Assembly: GCF_025380365.1 (NCBI RefSeq)
Contig: NZ_JAOCQF010000001.1
Span: forward strand, 1,290,245-1,354,244
Direction of reading: 5' to 3'
DNA from: Albidovulum sediminis
GTDB taxonomy: Bacteria > Pseudomonadota > Alphaproteobacteria > Rhodobacterales > Rhodobacteraceae
DNA: 64,000 nt
Part shown: positions 54,976 through 64,000 of the stretch, in pieces
Layout of the letters: each line of letters opens with the position of its first letter
How positions within the stretch are numbered: position 1 is the stretch's first letter
Made by a program: the position numbers and the translations under genes
Notes under the pieces: model-generated
Told to the model about the DNA's origin: nothing
The model's database searches: none
Seen by the model: only the letters and a program-made list of their open reading frames with translations

Positions 54976-55887
54976 ATGAGCGCCATCGACACAACCGTCA
55001 ACAAGACCGGCGACACCCTGCCGGGCTTCCTGTTCGCCCTGGCGGCCTATGTCCTCTGGGGCTTCCTGCCGATCTACATGAAGGCGCTGGCCCATATCCC
55101 GCCGGTCGAGGTCATCCCGCACCGGGTGATCTGGTCGGTGCCGATCGCGGGGGCGGTGCTGATCGCGACCGGGCGGACGGCCGACCTGATGCGGGCGCTG
55201 GCCACGCCGCGGATGATCGGGATGGCGGCGCTGGCGGCAGCGCTCGTCTCGCTCAACTGGGGGATCTATGTCTGGGCGATCGGGTCGGGGCACGCGCTGG
55301 ACGCGGCCCTTGGCTACTACATCAACCCGCTTTTCTCGATCTTCCTCGGCGCGGTCCTCTTGGGCGAGCGGCTGTCGCGGGCGCAGTGGGCGGCAATCGC
55401 GCTGGCGGCCCTTGCGGTCCTCATCCTGACGCTGGAGGCGGGGCGCCTGCCGGTCGTGGCGCTGGCGCTGACGCTGACCTGGGGCTGCTATGCGTTCCTG
55501 AAGCGGCGCCTGCCGATCGGGCCGAACCAGGGGTTCATGCTGGAGGTGCTTCTGCTGACGCCGCCTGCGCTGGCCTACATGGTCTGGCTTGGCCTGACCG
55601 GGCAAGGTCATTTCCTGATGGGATCGACCTTCGATACCGCGATGCTGCTGGGCTGTGGGCTGGTGACGGCGGTGCCGCTGATCCTTTACGCCAACGGGGC
55701 CAAGGGGCTGACGCTGTCGACCATAGCGATCATGCAGTATATCGCGCCGACCATGATCTTCCTGACCGCGGTCTTCATCTTCGGAGAGCCGTTCGACACG
55801 ATCCGCGCCGTCACCTTCGCGCTGATCTGGGCGGCGCTGGTGATCTACAGCGCGGCGATGCTGCCGCGCCGCCGGCCCGTGGATTGA
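54976..55887 (+). CDS. rarD: RarD protein (EamA-type transporter)
   Basis: The 303-residue protein has ten membrane segments. RarD features include FLFALAAYVLWGFLPIYMKA, PPVEVIPHRVIWSVP, SLNWGIYVWAIGSGHALDAA, LGYYINPLFSIFLGAVLLGE and MQYIAPTMIFLTAVFIFGEP. The long open frame upstream is not part of the protein; ATG 54976 follows GAGGGAG. It is divergent from the fusion protein gene across 261 bp, in which I find an imperfect TTGTG/CACAA inverted repeat (54894-54914) near the likely promoter. Substrate unknown. Confidence 0.93.
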   Translation: MSAIDTTVNKTGDTLPGFLFALAAYVLWGFLPIYMKALAHIPPVEVIPHRVIWSVPIAGAVLIATGRTADLMRALATPRMIGMAALAAALVSLNWGIYVWAIGSGHALDAALGYYINPLFSIFLGAVLLGERLSRAQWAAIALAALAVLILTLEAGRLPVVALALTLTWGCYAFLKRRLPIGPNQGFMLEVLLLTPPALAYMVWLGLTGQGHFLMGSTFDTAMLLGCGLVTAVPLILYANGAKGLTLSTIAIMQYIAPTMIFLTAVFIFGEPFDTIRAVTFALIWAALVIYSAAMLPRRRPVD

Positions 55888-55899
55888 CGGCAAGTCACC

Positions 55900-56997
55900 T
55901 CAGGGCGTGCTGATCTGGCCGCCGCCAACCGCCGCCGCCACACCCGTGGTCGTCGGGCAGGAGGTCGGCAGGCCGCGCGCCACACGCACGGCGAGAAAGG
56001 CGAAGGCCTGCGCCTCGAGCATGTCGCCGTCCAGGCCCGCGTCCTCGACCGGGGCCACCGGCGCGTCGAGGACATCGTCGAGCATCGCCATCAGCGTCAG
56101 GTTGTGCCGCCCGCCGCCGGTGACGAGCACACGTTCGGGCGGCGCGGGGAAATGTTCGGCAGCGCGGCCCACGGCGGCGGCGGCGGCAAAGGTCAGTGTC
56201 GCGGCGGCGTCCGCGTCCGAGAGGCCCGACACGCGCTCAAGCAGGCCGTGGAAGTCGTTCCGGTCGAGCGATTTCGGCGGAACCCTGAGGAAATAGGGAT
56301 GATCGAGGAAGCGGGCGATGACGGCCTCGTCCACCTCGCCCGCGCCGGCGAGGCGGCCGGCCTCGTCGTGGGAGAGGCCGAGGCGCGCGGTCATCAGGTC
56401 GTTCACCGGGGCGTTGGCGGGGCCGGTGTCGAAAGCCAGACAGGCGCCGGGCACTTCGGGCGCGGGCTGGGCCGGATCGACCCAGGTCAGGTTGCCGACG
56501 CCGCCGAGGTTCAGGAACACGACCGGCGCGCGCGCGCCGATGTGGCGGGCGCAGGCGAAGTGGAAGAACGGAGCCAGCGGTGCCCCCTGTCCGCCAAGGC
56601 GCACGTCGGCGGTGCGGAAATCCCAGACCACCGGGCAGCCGAGCGCACGGGCAAGCGCCGCACCGTCGCCCGCCTGATGGGTGCCGCGCCCGCCCGGATC
56701 GTGGGCGAGCGTCTGGCCGTGAAAGCCGCAAAGCTCCGCCTTCGGGGCGAGCGGGGCCATCACCGCGGCGTGCGCCGCCTCGACGATGCGCGCGGCCCGT
56801 GCCACGTCCGGCCCGCCAGGCCACTGGCCAAGCGCTGCGCGCAGGCCCGCGCGTTCGTCATCGCCATAGGGCCGGTAGGCGGAGGCGCCGAACGCCTCGA
56901 TCCGGTGGCCGTCGGTCAGCACAAGCGCCGCGTCCACCCCGTCGAGCGAGGTGCCCGACATCGCGCCGAGTGCCCAGACCGCGCCGGATTTCATCAT
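55900..56997 (-). CDS. anmK: Anhydro-N-acetylmuramic acid kinase
   Basis: The 365-residue enzyme phosphorylates and opens 1,6-anhydro-MurNAc during peptidoglycan recycling. [17 protein letters not shown] is the ATP-binding beta hairpin. [62 protein letters not shown] and [14 protein letters not shown] are all conserved. Two adjacent ATGs (56997 and 56994) can start it. It is divergent from tyrS and convergent with rarD. The neighbouring recycling genes are not in the window. Confidence 0.96.
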   Translation of the reverse strand: MMKSGAVWALGAMSGTSLDGVDAALVLTDGHRIEAFGASAYRPYGDDERAGLRAALGQWPGGPDVARAARIVEAAHAAVMAPLAPKAELCGFHGQTLAHDPGGRGTHQAGDGAALARALGCPVVWDFRTADVRLGGQGAPLAPFFHFACARHIGARAPVVFLNLGGVGNLTWVDPAQPAPEVPGACLAFDTGPANAPVNDLMTARLGLSHDEAGRLAGAGEVDEAVIARFLDHPYFLRVPPKSLDRNDFHGLLERVSGLSDADAAATLTFAAAAAVGRAAEHFPAPPERVLVTGGGRHNLTLMAMLDDVLDAPVAPVEDAGLDGDMLEAQAFAFLAVRVARGLPTSCPTTTGVAAAVGGGQISTP

Positions 56998-57058
56998 GCC
57001 CTTCCCCTCGCCTGCCCCCGAAGATATACGCAGGGCGCAATCATTGGGACAAGCGGCG

Positions 57059-58309
57059 ATGACCTACCATCCGAAATCCGATTTCATGCGCGTGATGATC
57101 GAGCGCGGCTTTCTGGCCGACTGCACCGATTATCAGGGGCTGGACGAGGCTTTGGCGAAGGGGATCGTGCCGGCCTATATCGGCTTCGACGCGACGGCGA
57201 AATCGCTCCATGTCGGCAGCCTGATCCAGATCATTATGCTGCGCTGGCTGCAGAAGACCGGGCACAAGCCGCTGGTCCTTATGGGGGGCGGCACCACCAA
57301 GGTGGGCGATCCGTCCTTCCGCGCCGAGGAGCGGCCGCTGCTGACGCCCGCGCAGATCGACGACAACATCGCCGGCATCCGGCGCGTCTTTTCGGCCTAT
57401 GTCACCTTCGGCGAGGGGCCGGGCGACGCCTTGATGCTGAACAATGCCGAGTGGCTGGACAGCCTCAACTACCTCGACTTCCTGCGCGACATCGGGCGGC
57501 ATTTCAGCGTCAACCGGATGCTCAGCTTCGAGAGCGTGAAATCGCGGCTGGACCGGGAACAATCGCTGTCGTTCCTGGAATTCAACTACATGATCCTGCA
57601 GGCCTACGACTTCCTGGAACTGAACCGCCGCTACGGCTGCCTGCTGCAGATGGGCGGGTCGGACCAGTGGGGCAACATCGTCAACGGCATCGACCTGACG
57701 CGGCGGGTGCTGGACCGGGAGATCTACGGGCTGACCTCGCCCTTGCTGACGACGAGCGACGGCAAGAAGATGGGCAAGTCGGCGACCGGCGCGGTCTGGC
57801 TGAACCCGGAGATGCTGAGCCCCTACGAGTTCTGGCAGTTCTGGCGCAACACCACGGATGCCGACGTGGGCCGGTTCCTGAAGCTCTACACCGAACTGCC
57901 GGTCGAGGAGTGCGAGCGCCTGGGCGCGCTGGAAGGCGCCGAGATCAACGGCGCCAAGGTGATCCTGGCCAACGAGGTGACGCGGCTTGCCCATGGCGCG
58001 GAGGCGGCCGCGGCCGCGGAGGCGACGGCGCGCGAGGTCTTCGAGCGGGGCGGCGTGGGCGACGACCTGCCGACGCTGAAGCTGAGCCCGGAGGAACTGG
58101 GCGAGGGCATCAGCCTGGCGCAGCTGATCGTGCGCTCGGGACTGGCGAAATCGGGCAAGGACGCCAAGCGGCTGATCGCGGAGGGTGGCGCGCGGGTGAA
58201 CGACGACCTGGCCACCGACGCGGGCCAGATGTTCGGCGCAAGCCATTTCGCGGCGCCGCTGAAGCTGACCGCGGGCAAGAAGCGGCATGCGCTGGTGGTG
58301 CTGGACTGA
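57059..58309 (+). CDS. tyrS: Tyrosyl-tRNA synthetase
   Basis: The 416-residue class I synthetase has the HIGH-like motif in [17 protein letters not shown], the tyrosine-specific [17 protein letters not shown], and KMSKS as [13 protein letters not shown]-terminal S4 RNA-binding domain is present: [20 protein letters not shown] and [16 protein letters not shown] 57059 gives [20 protein letters not shown]; the frame extends upstream but antisense to anmK. A hairpin repeat lies 25 bases after its stop. Confidence 0.97.
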   Translation: MTYHPKSDFMRVMIERGFLADCTDYQGLDEALAKGIVPAYIGFDATAKSLHVGSLIQIIMLRWLQKTGHKPLVLMGGGTTKVGDPSFRAEERPLLTPAQIDDNIAGIRRVFSAYVTFGEGPGDALMLNNAEWLDSLNYLDFLRDIGRHFSVNRMLSFESVKSRLDREQSLSFLEFNYMILQAYDFLELNRRYGCLLQMGGSDQWGNIVNGIDLTRRVLDREIYGLTSPLLTTSDGKKMGKSATGAVWLNPEMLSPYEFWQFWRNTTDADVGRFLKLYTELPVEECERLGALEGAEINGAKVILANEVTRLAHGAEAAAAAEATAREVFERGGVGDDLPTLKLSPEELGEGISLAQLIVRSGLAKSGKDAKRLIAEGGARVNDDLATDAGQMFGASHFAAPLKLTAGKKRHALVVLD

Positions 58310-58334
58310 CGCCGGGCGCCAGTGCCTGAAGGAA

Positions 58335-58389
58335 GCGGGGGGCTGTCTGCCCCCCGCACCCCCCGAGAGTATTTCCGCCAGAATGAAGG
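58335..58389 (+). repeat. Hairpin plus GAGTATTTCC intergenic repeat (copy after tyrS)
   Basis: A perfect 8-bp stem, GCGGGGGG (58335-58342) with CCCCCCGC (58350-58357), is followed by ACCCCCCGAGAGTATTTCCG and CCAGAATGAAGG. The tail matches the copy at 26567-26619 apart from a small number of substitutions. It lies between the convergent tyrS and cyclophilin genes, where the hairpin could act as a bidirectional 3' end. Confidence 0.7.
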
Positions 58390-58443
58390 CAGGGCCCGGA
58401 AGGCTTGGTCGCGAAGGCCGGGCCCGGAAAGCCCGGTCGGACC

Positions 58444-59047
58444 TCAGTTCTCGACCGTGACCTTTTCCATCCGGTCGGGGTCGGTGACGGAGCCGTTCTG
58501 GGCCTGATCGCCGCGCTTGATCGCATCGACGACCTCCATCCCCTCGACCACGTGGCCCACGACCGTGTACTGGCCGTTGAGGAATTCGCCCGGCGCGAAC
58601 ATGATGAAGAACTGGGAATTCGCGCTGTCGGGGTCCTGCGCGCGCGCCATGCCGACGATGCCGCGCAGATAGGGCGTGTCGGAGAATTCGGCCGGCAGGT
58701 CCGGCAGGTCCGAGCCGCCCATGCCGGCCATCGAGGTATCGGCGCCCGCCTTGCCGTACTGCACGTCGCCGGTCTGGGCCATGAAGCCGTCGATGACGCG
58801 GTGGAAGACGACGCCGTCATAGGCGCCCGACCCGGCGAGCGCGGTGATCTGCGCGACGTGCTTCGGCGCGAGTTCGGGGAAGAGGTCGATGACGACGCGG
58901 CCCTGGGCCTTGCCCGCGACCTCGATCACGAGGTTCGGGCCGGGGCCGTCGGTGGCGTCGGCCTCGGTGCCCGACTGGGCCAGCGCCATCATCGCGCCGA
59001 GGACGAGGAAGCCCGCGCCGAAAAGGCCGCCGGCGAGAAGGCGCGCG

Positions 59048-59055
<8 letters not shown>
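58444..59055 (-). CDS. Exported cyclophilin-type peptidyl-prolyl isomerase
   Basis: The 203-residue protein has an N-terminal membrane or signal segment (LLAGGLFGAGFLVLGAMMAL) and a cyclophilin domain. VVFHRVIDGFMAQTGDVQYG, GIVGMARAQDPDSANSQFFI and GQYTVVGHVVEGMEVVDAIK carry the catalytic Arg, Phe and His equivalents, though the loop is shorter than in E. coli PpiA. Its start overlaps the stop of the upstream cyclophilin gene by eight bases. It probably assists periplasmic folding. Confidence 0.93.
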
Positions 59056-59554
<499 letters not shown>

Positions 59555-59705
59555 GGGGGACTCCTTGGGGAAAAGTTCGGGGGGAACCTAGTGCGGCGGG
59601 GCGCGCATTGGAAGGGCAAAGCGCCACGCTCGGTTGACCTTTGCCGATTGTTGGGCTGAATGGACGGGACGGCGGGCCCCGCGCCCGGAAGGAAAGGATG
59701 ACGCG

Positions 59706-60896
59706 ATGCGCTGGAAGACACTCGACGACATGGAACTGAAGGACAGGACGGTGCTGGTCCGGGTCGACATCAACGTGCCGGTCGAGGCGGGCCATGTCAC
59801 GGATGCGACGCGGATCGAGAAGATCGCGCCGACGGTCAACGACATCCTGAAGGCGGGCGGGCGGCCGGTGCTGCTGGCCCATTTCGGGCGGCCGAAGGGT
59901 GCGGTGGTGCCGGAGATGAGCCTGCGGGTGACGCTGCCCGCGTTGGAAAAGGCGCTGGGGCGGCGGGTGATCTTCGCCGAGGACTGCATCGGCGGCCCGG
60001 CCAAGCAGGCGGTCGCAGCGATGCAGCCGGGCGACGTGGTGCTGCTGGAGAACACCCGCTTCCACAAGGGCGAGGAGCAGAATGATCCGGTGCTTGCGGC
60101 CGGGATGGCGGCACTGGGGCAAGTCTACGTGAACGATGCCTTTTCGGCCGCGCACCGGGCGCATGCCTCGACCGAGGGGATCGCGCGGCTGATGCCGTCC
60201 TGCGCCGGGCGGCTGATGGAGGCGGAGTTGCGGGCGCTGAACGCGGCGCTTGGCGATCCGGCGCGGCCGGTGGCGGCGGTCGTCGGCGGGGCCAAGGTGT
60301 CGACCAAGCTCGACCTTCTGGGCAATCTGGTCACCAAGGTCGATCACCTCGTGATCGGCGGCGGCATGGCCAACACCTTCCTGGTGGCCAAGGGCGTCGC
60401 CGTGGGCAAGTCGCTGGCCGAGCATGACATGGCCGAGACGGCGCGAACGATCCTTGCCAAGGCGGCGAAGGCGGGCTGCACGATCCACCTGCCGGAGGAT
60501 GTCGTCATCGCGCGGGAGTTTGCCGCCGGGGCGGCGAGCGAGGTGGTGGCGGCGGACGCCTGCCCGGCCGATGCGATGATCCTGGACGCGGGGCCGGAGA
60601 CGGTCGCCGCCATCGCTGCGGTCTTCGAGGCGTGCCGGACGCTGATCTGGAACGGCCCGCTGGGCGCCTTCGAGATCGCGCCCTTCGATGCGGCCACCAA
60701 CGCGGCGGCGCGCAAGGCGGCGGAGCTGACCAAGGCCGGGCGGCTGGTGTCGGTCGCGGGCGGCGGCGACACGGTCGCGGCGCTGAACAAGGCCGGGGCG
60801 GCGGCGGATTTCACCTATATCTCCACCGCGGGCGGGGCGTTCCTCGAATGGATGGAGGGCAAGGATCTGCCGGGAGTCGCGGCCCTGATGCAATAG
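59706..60896 (+). CDS. pgk: Phosphoglycerate kinase
   Basis: The 396-residue glycolytic/Calvin-cycle enzyme transfers phosphate between 1,3-bisphosphoglycerate and [89 protein letters not shown] and [11 protein letters not shown] are intact. ATG 59706 is preceded by GGAAAGGATGACGC. An SDR and a class I aldolase follow in the same direction. Confidence 0.97.
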   Translation: MRWKTLDDMELKDRTVLVRVDINVPVEAGHVTDATRIEKIAPTVNDILKAGGRPVLLAHFGRPKGAVVPEMSLRVTLPALEKALGRRVIFAEDCIGGPAKQAVAAMQPGDVVLLENTRFHKGEEQNDPVLAAGMAALGQVYVNDAFSAAHRAHASTEGIARLMPSCAGRLMEAELRALNAALGDPARPVAAVVGGAKVSTKLDLLGNLVTKVDHLVIGGGMANTFLVAKGVAVGKSLAEHDMAETARTILAKAAKAGCTIHLPEDVVIAREFAAGAASEVVAADACPADAMILDAGPETVAAIAAVFEACRTLIWNGPLGAFEIAPFDAATNAAARKAAELTKAGRLVSVAGGGDTVAALNKAGAAADFTYISTAGGAFLEWMEGKDLPGVAALMQ

Positions 60897-60989
60897 GATC
60901 CTTGCGGCGGCGATCGACATGACCTTGCGTCAGGGTGGCTTGCGTCCCGGCCACGCCGCCCTACCCTTGTCCCGAGGCGGGAGGATCGC

Positions 60990-61769
60990 ATGGACTGGGT
61001 TCTGATCACGGGCGCGTCGGAGGGTTTGGGGCGCGAGTTCGCCGACATTGCCGCGGGGGCGGGCCTGCCCGTCATCCTGTCGGCGCGGCAGGAGGCGAAG
61101 CTGGACACGCTGGCCGCGGACCTGCGGTCCCGTCACGGGGTCGAGTCGGTCGTGATCCCCGCCGATCTGGCGGCGGCGGGCGAGGCCGAACGGCTCTGGG
61201 ACCGCGCCTGCGAGGGGCGGCGGATCGGCATTCTGGTCAACAACGCGGGGCTCGGATCGAACGGCGCCTTCGAGGCGGCCGACTTCGGGCGCGAGGCGGC
61301 GTCGGTCGCGGTCAATGTCACCGCGGCCACCGTGCTGATGAAGCGCGCGGTGCAGGCGATGCGGGCCACGGGCGGCGGGCGCATCCTGAACGTGGGATCG
61401 ACCGCGGGCTTCATGCCGGGGCCGGAGATGGCCGTCTACCACGCGACCAAGGCCTATCTGCTGTCGCTGTCGGAGGCGGTGGCCGAGGAGTTGCGGGGCA
61501 CCGATGTGAGCGTGACGGTGCTTTGCCCCGGCGCGACGGCCACGAACTTTGCCCGCGACGCTGGGATGGAGGCGATACCGCTGTTCACGCTGACCCGGCC
61601 CGCCTCGGCGCGCGGCGTGGCCGAGGCCGGGTGGCGGGCGATGCAGCGCGGGCAGCGTGTGCGTGTCACCGGCCTTCTGAACCGGGGCTTTGCGCTGGGC
61701 CCCCGTTTCGCGCCAAGGTGGCTTGTGACCCGGATCGCGCGGATTGTTCTCGCCCGGCCGCGCCGTTAA
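60990..61769 (+). CDS. Short-chain dehydrogenase/reductase (DltE/YqjQ-like)
   Basis: The 259-residue SDR has VLITGASEGLGREFADIAAG, LVNNAGLGSNGAFEAADFGR, the catalytic Ser in GSTAGFMPGPEMAV and YHATK as the Y-x3-K pair. Its C-terminus carries LCPGATATNFARDAGMEAIP and a basic membrane-proximal tail. This subgroup is variously called DltE-like or YqjQ-like. It lies between pgk and the aldolase gene without obvious metabolic connection. Substrate unknown. Confidence 0.92.
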   Translation: MDWVLITGASEGLGREFADIAAGAGLPVILSARQEAKLDTLAADLRSRHGVESVVIPADLAAAGEAERLWDRACEGRRIGILVNNAGLGSNGAFEAADFGREAASVAVNVTAATVLMKRAVQAMRATGGGRILNVGSTAGFMPGPEMAVYHATKAYLLSLSEAVAEELRGTDVSVTVLCPGATATNFARDAGMEAIPLFTLTRPASARGVAEAGWRAMQRGQRVRVTGLLNRGFALGPRFAPRWLVTRIARIVLARPRR

Positions 61770-61857
61770 CGCCACCATGTTTGCAACACCCCTGCCCCTC
61801 GCCTAATACGGAAAAGACGGGTCGCGGCACCCGAGGATTCCCGGTGGAGAGAGACGG

Positions 61858-62748
61858 ATGGCACGGCAGGATCAGGCGAGACAGATGCGTTCGGGCAAGG
61901 GCTTCATCGCGGCGCTCGACCAGAGCGGCGGGTCGACGCCGAAGGCGCTGAGGCTTTACGGGATCGCCGAAGGGTCCTGGGCCAGCGACGAGGAGATGTA
62001 TGCCCTCATCCACCAGATGCGGAGCCGTATCGCGACCTCTCCCGCCTTTACCGGCGACCGGGTGATCGGCGCGATCCTGTTCGAGCGAACGATGGACGCC
62101 ATGATCGGCGACAAGCCCGCCGCGCAGTTCCTGTGGGAAAACCGCGGCGTGGTCCCATTCCTGAAGATCGACAAGGGGCTTGAGGGCGATACCGACGGGG
62201 TGAAGCTGATGAAGCCGATCGGCGGGCTTGATGCGCTGCTGGAACGGGCGGTCAAGGCAGGGATCTTCGGCACCAAGGAGCGGTCGGTCATCGACGCGGC
62301 CAATCCGAAGGGGATCGCGGCCTGTGTGGCGCAGCAGTTCGACCTCGCGCGGCAGGTGATGGCGCACGGGCTGATGCCGATCATCGAGCCGGAGGTGACG
62401 ATCTCCATCCCCGACAAGGCCGAGGCGGAGGATATCCTGCTGGCCGAGATCCTGAAGCAGCTTGACGCGCTGCCCGAGGGGGCCGAGGTGATGCTGAAGC
62501 TGACGCTGCCGACGAAGCCCGGACTTTATGCGCCGCTGGTCGCGCATCCGAAGGTGATGCGGGTGGTGGCGCTGTCGGGCGGCTACAGCCGCGATGAGGC
62601 GAACGCGCATCTGGCGAAGAACCCCGGCGTCATCGCCAGCTTCTCGCGCGCGCTGACCGAGGGGCTTTCGGCGCAGCAGAGCGACGCGGAGTTCAACGCG
62701 ACGCTCGACCGTGCGATCCAGTCGATCTACGACGCCTCGATCACCTGA
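61858..62748 (+). CDS. Fructose-bisphosphate aldolase, class I
   Basis: The 296-residue Schiff-base aldolase has GKGFIAALDQSGGSTPKALR, VIGAILFERTMDAMIGDKPA, VVPFLKIDKGLEGDTDGVKL and MKPIGGLDALLERAVKAGIF, with LMPIIEPEVTI as the later barrel strand. It belongs to the bacterial class I group (~295 residues), not the eukaryotic length. The upstream neighbour pgk and downstream ftsB/pdhA make a glycolysis-related cluster, seen in order pgk-SDR-fda-ftsB-pdhA. Confidence 0.95.
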   Translation: MARQDQARQMRSGKGFIAALDQSGGSTPKALRLYGIAEGSWASDEEMYALIHQMRSRIATSPAFTGDRVIGAILFERTMDAMIGDKPAAQFLWENRGVVPFLKIDKGLEGDTDGVKLMKPIGGLDALLERAVKAGIFGTKERSVIDAANPKGIAACVAQQFDLARQVMAHGLMPIIEPEVTISIPDKAEAEDILLAEILKQLDALPEGAEVMLKLTLPTKPGLYAPLVAHPKVMRVVALSGGYSRDEANAHLAKNPGVIASFSRALTEGLSAQQSDAEFNATLDRAIQSIYDASIT

Positions 62749-62843
62749 GCCGGCGAAGTTTATGAAAACAGGGGATTCCCTTTGCGAATCACCTGTGCGA
62801 TGATGGTCCGGAGCCGCCCGTCAGAGGCGGCGACGAGGCTGAG

Positions 62844-63146
62844 ATGAGCGCAATTCGCAAATCCCCGACCATCGGCGCGGTGCTGATCTACGGACTGGCG
62901 CTGGCGATGTCGTTCTACTTCACCTTCGCCGCCGTTCAAGGGGATTACGGTGTCTTCCGCCGCGTGCAGATCGGCGCCGAGAAGGAAGCCCTGATCGAGG
63001 AGCGCGACCGGCTGAAGGCCGAGGTCGGGCGCATGGCGAACCTGACGCGGCGGCTGTCGGACGGCTATCTCGACCTCGACCTGCTCGACCAGCAGGCGCG
63101 CGACGTGCTGGGCCTGATCCGCGCCGACGAGCTGGTCATCCGCTGA
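62844..63146 (+). CDS. ftsB: FtsB/DivIC-type septum formation initiator
   Basis: The 100-residue bitopic protein has a cytoplasmic basic N-terminus, one transmembrane helix (GAVLIYGLALAMSFYFTFAA) and a periplasmic coiled coil (EKEALIEERDRLKAEVGRMA). The tail DGYLDLDLLDQQARDVLGLI matches the FtsB motif that contacts FtsL and FtsQ. It lies upstream of pdhA and after the aldolase gene. It acts in the divisome. Confidence 0.92.
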   Translation: MSAIRKSPTIGAVLIYGLALAMSFYFTFAAVQGDYGVFRRVQIGAEKEALIEERDRLKAEVGRMANLTRRLSDGYLDLDLLDQQARDVLGLIRADELVIR

Positions 63147-63232
63147 CCCCCTGCCGAACCTGTTGCGGAGCGCTGCAAGGCGCGCCGGATCCCAATTTTT
63201 GCTCGCCCTGAGGCACAGAATGCGCTATTAGA

Positions 63233-63250
63233 TAGTTCAACATTGAACTA
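63233..63250 (+). promoter_or_regulatory. 18-bp palindromic operator candidate upstream of pdhA
   Basis: TAGTTCAA and TTGAACTA form perfect inverted arms around a CA centre. The site lies 28 bp upstream of the pdhA ATG. A TATTAG at 63225-63230 just before it could be a -10 box, so a bound repressor would block transcription near +1. The TTCAA/TTGAA half-sites resemble those bound by MarR- or GntR-type dimers, but no regulator gene is adjacent in this window. Confidence 0.65.
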
Positions 63251-63277
63251 CTTTTCTGCCATTGGGAGGTCGCCGCT

Positions 63278-64000
63278 ATGGCTGCAAGAAAAGGCGCAGC
63301 GAAATCAAATACATCCAGGGAAGAATTGCTGTCCTATTACCGCGAGATGCTGTTGATCCGGCGATTCGAGGAAAAGGCCGGCCAGCTTTACGGGATGGGC
63401 CTGATCGGCGGCTTCTGCCACCTCTACATCGGGCAAGAGGCGGTCGTCGTCGGGCTTGAGGCCGCGGCGGAAGAGGGTGACAAGCGCATCACCTCCTACC
63501 GCGACCATGGCCACATGCTGGCCTGCGGGATGGACCCCAAGGGCGTGATGGCGGAACTGACCGGGCGTGAGGGCGGCCTTTCCAAGGGCAAGGGCGGCTC
63601 CATGCACATGTTCTCCAAGGAAAAGCATTTCTACGGCGGGCATGGCATCGTCGGCGCCCAGGTGCCGCTGGGCGCGGGGCTCGCCTTCGCCGACAAGTAC
63701 AAGGGCAACGGCCGCGTCACCTTCGCCTATTTCGGCGACGGGGCGGCGAACCAGGGCCAGGTCTACGAGACCTTCAACATGGCGGCGCTGTGGAAGCTGC
63801 CGGTGATCTTCGTGATCGAGAACAACCAGTACGCCATGGGCACCGCGCAGAAGCGGTCGACCTCGACGCCGGAGCTGCACACCCGCGGCCTCGCTTTCGG
63901 CATCGCCGGCGAGACGGTGGACGGCATGGACGTGCTGGCGGTGAAGGCTGCCGGCGAAAAGGCGGTCGCCGCCTGCCGCGCAGGCAACGGCCCCTACATC
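63278..64000 (+). CDS. pdhA: Pyruvate dehydrogenase E1 component, alpha subunit (5' part)
   Basis: About 241 residues are visible before the window ends. The protein has ELLSYYREMLLIRRFEEKAG, HLYIGQEAVVVG, TSYRDHGHMLACGMDPKGVM, GGHGIVGAQVPLGAGLAFAD and the ThDP-binding FAYFGDGAANQGQVYETFNM followed by WKLPVIFVIENNQYAMGT. It is the alpha subunit of the alpha2beta2 E1 type. GGGAGG precedes the ATG. An upstream palindrome suggests dedicated regulation. The missing 3' end presumably leads into pdhB. Confidence 0.96.
   Translation, partial: MAARKGAAKSNTSREELLSYYREMLLIRRFEEKAGQLYGMGLIGGFCHLYIGQEAVVVGLEAAAEEGDKRITSYRDHGHMLACGMDPKGVMAELTGREGGLSKGKGGSMHMFSKEKHFYGGHGIVGAQVPLGAGLAFADKYKGNGRVTFAYFGDGAANQGQVYETFNMAALWKLPVIFVIENNQYAMGTAQKRSTSTPELHTRGLAFGIAGETVDGMDVLAVKAAGEKAVAACRAGNGPYI

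Overview
The window is a stretch of chromosomal backbone from a high-GC alphaproteobacterium, most likely a member of the Rhodobacteraceae (Rhodobacterales). The evidence is the combination of strongly GC-biased third codon positions, frequent GTG/TTG starts, a GAAC-N7-GAAC LexA box, a B12-dependent class II ribonucleotide reductase, a Mur-like Fur protein, and the gene order ppiD-trpE ... trpG-trpD-ung-trpC-moaC-moeA-lexA. I see no phage, transposase, integrase, CRISPR array or rRNA. There is one tRNA. This identification is inference from sequence character, not from a database match.

Layout. Positions 1-2.3 kb hold an NTF2-like/glutathione S-transferase pair divergent from an HxlR regulator, then a Ca2+/Na+ antiporter. 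At 2.3-6.2 kb are the acetolactate synthase genes ilvI and ilvH, preceded by a clear leader-peptide attenuator (a 15-residue peptide containing ILVLV) and split by a convergent membrane-protein gene. At 6.2-8.1 kb an ECF-type sigma factor sits among three small exported EF-hand proteins. At 8.3-12.6 kb are nrdJ, with two NrdR-type palindromes and a perfect DnaA box upstream, and tRNA-Pro. At 12.6-18.2 kb are a translationally coupled double cold-shock protein and DUF192 protein, pdxH, fabI, a LysE exporter, gpt, a DUF1036 protein and an aminotransferase.

Positions 18.3-29.9 kb hold the tryptophan, molybdopterin and SOS block: ppiD, trpE, a TauE-like permease, a divergent polysaccharide deacetylase on the opposite strand, trpG, trpD, ung, trpC, moaC, moeA and lexA, with many start/stop overlaps. 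At 29.9-40.4 kb are comEC, gltX, gltA, an EF-G-like protein with a degenerate GTPase centre, an enoyl-CoA hydratase, ccmH and ccmF. At 40.6-51.9 kb are a ferric-iron binding protein, a nucleoside hydrolase/GNAT/SelO run, several membrane transporters, a Mur/Fur regulator, enolase and an SDR.

Positions 52.1-54.7 kb carry the most unusual gene: one polypeptide that appears to fuse an adenylation domain, a phosphopantetheine carrier domain and a multi-pass acyltransferase-3 domain. The last 9 kb return to housekeeping genes: rarD, anmK, tyrS, two overlapping cyclophilins, pgk, an SDR, class I fructose-bisphosphate aldolase, ftsB and the start of pdhA, which has an 18-bp palindrome in its promoter region.

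Functionally the window is mostly central metabolism: lower glycolysis (eno, pgk, fda), entry to the TCA cycle (pdhA, gltA), amino-acid biosynthesis (ilv, trp) and cofactor synthesis (pdxH, moaC, moeA), together with cytochrome c maturation and DNA-damage control.
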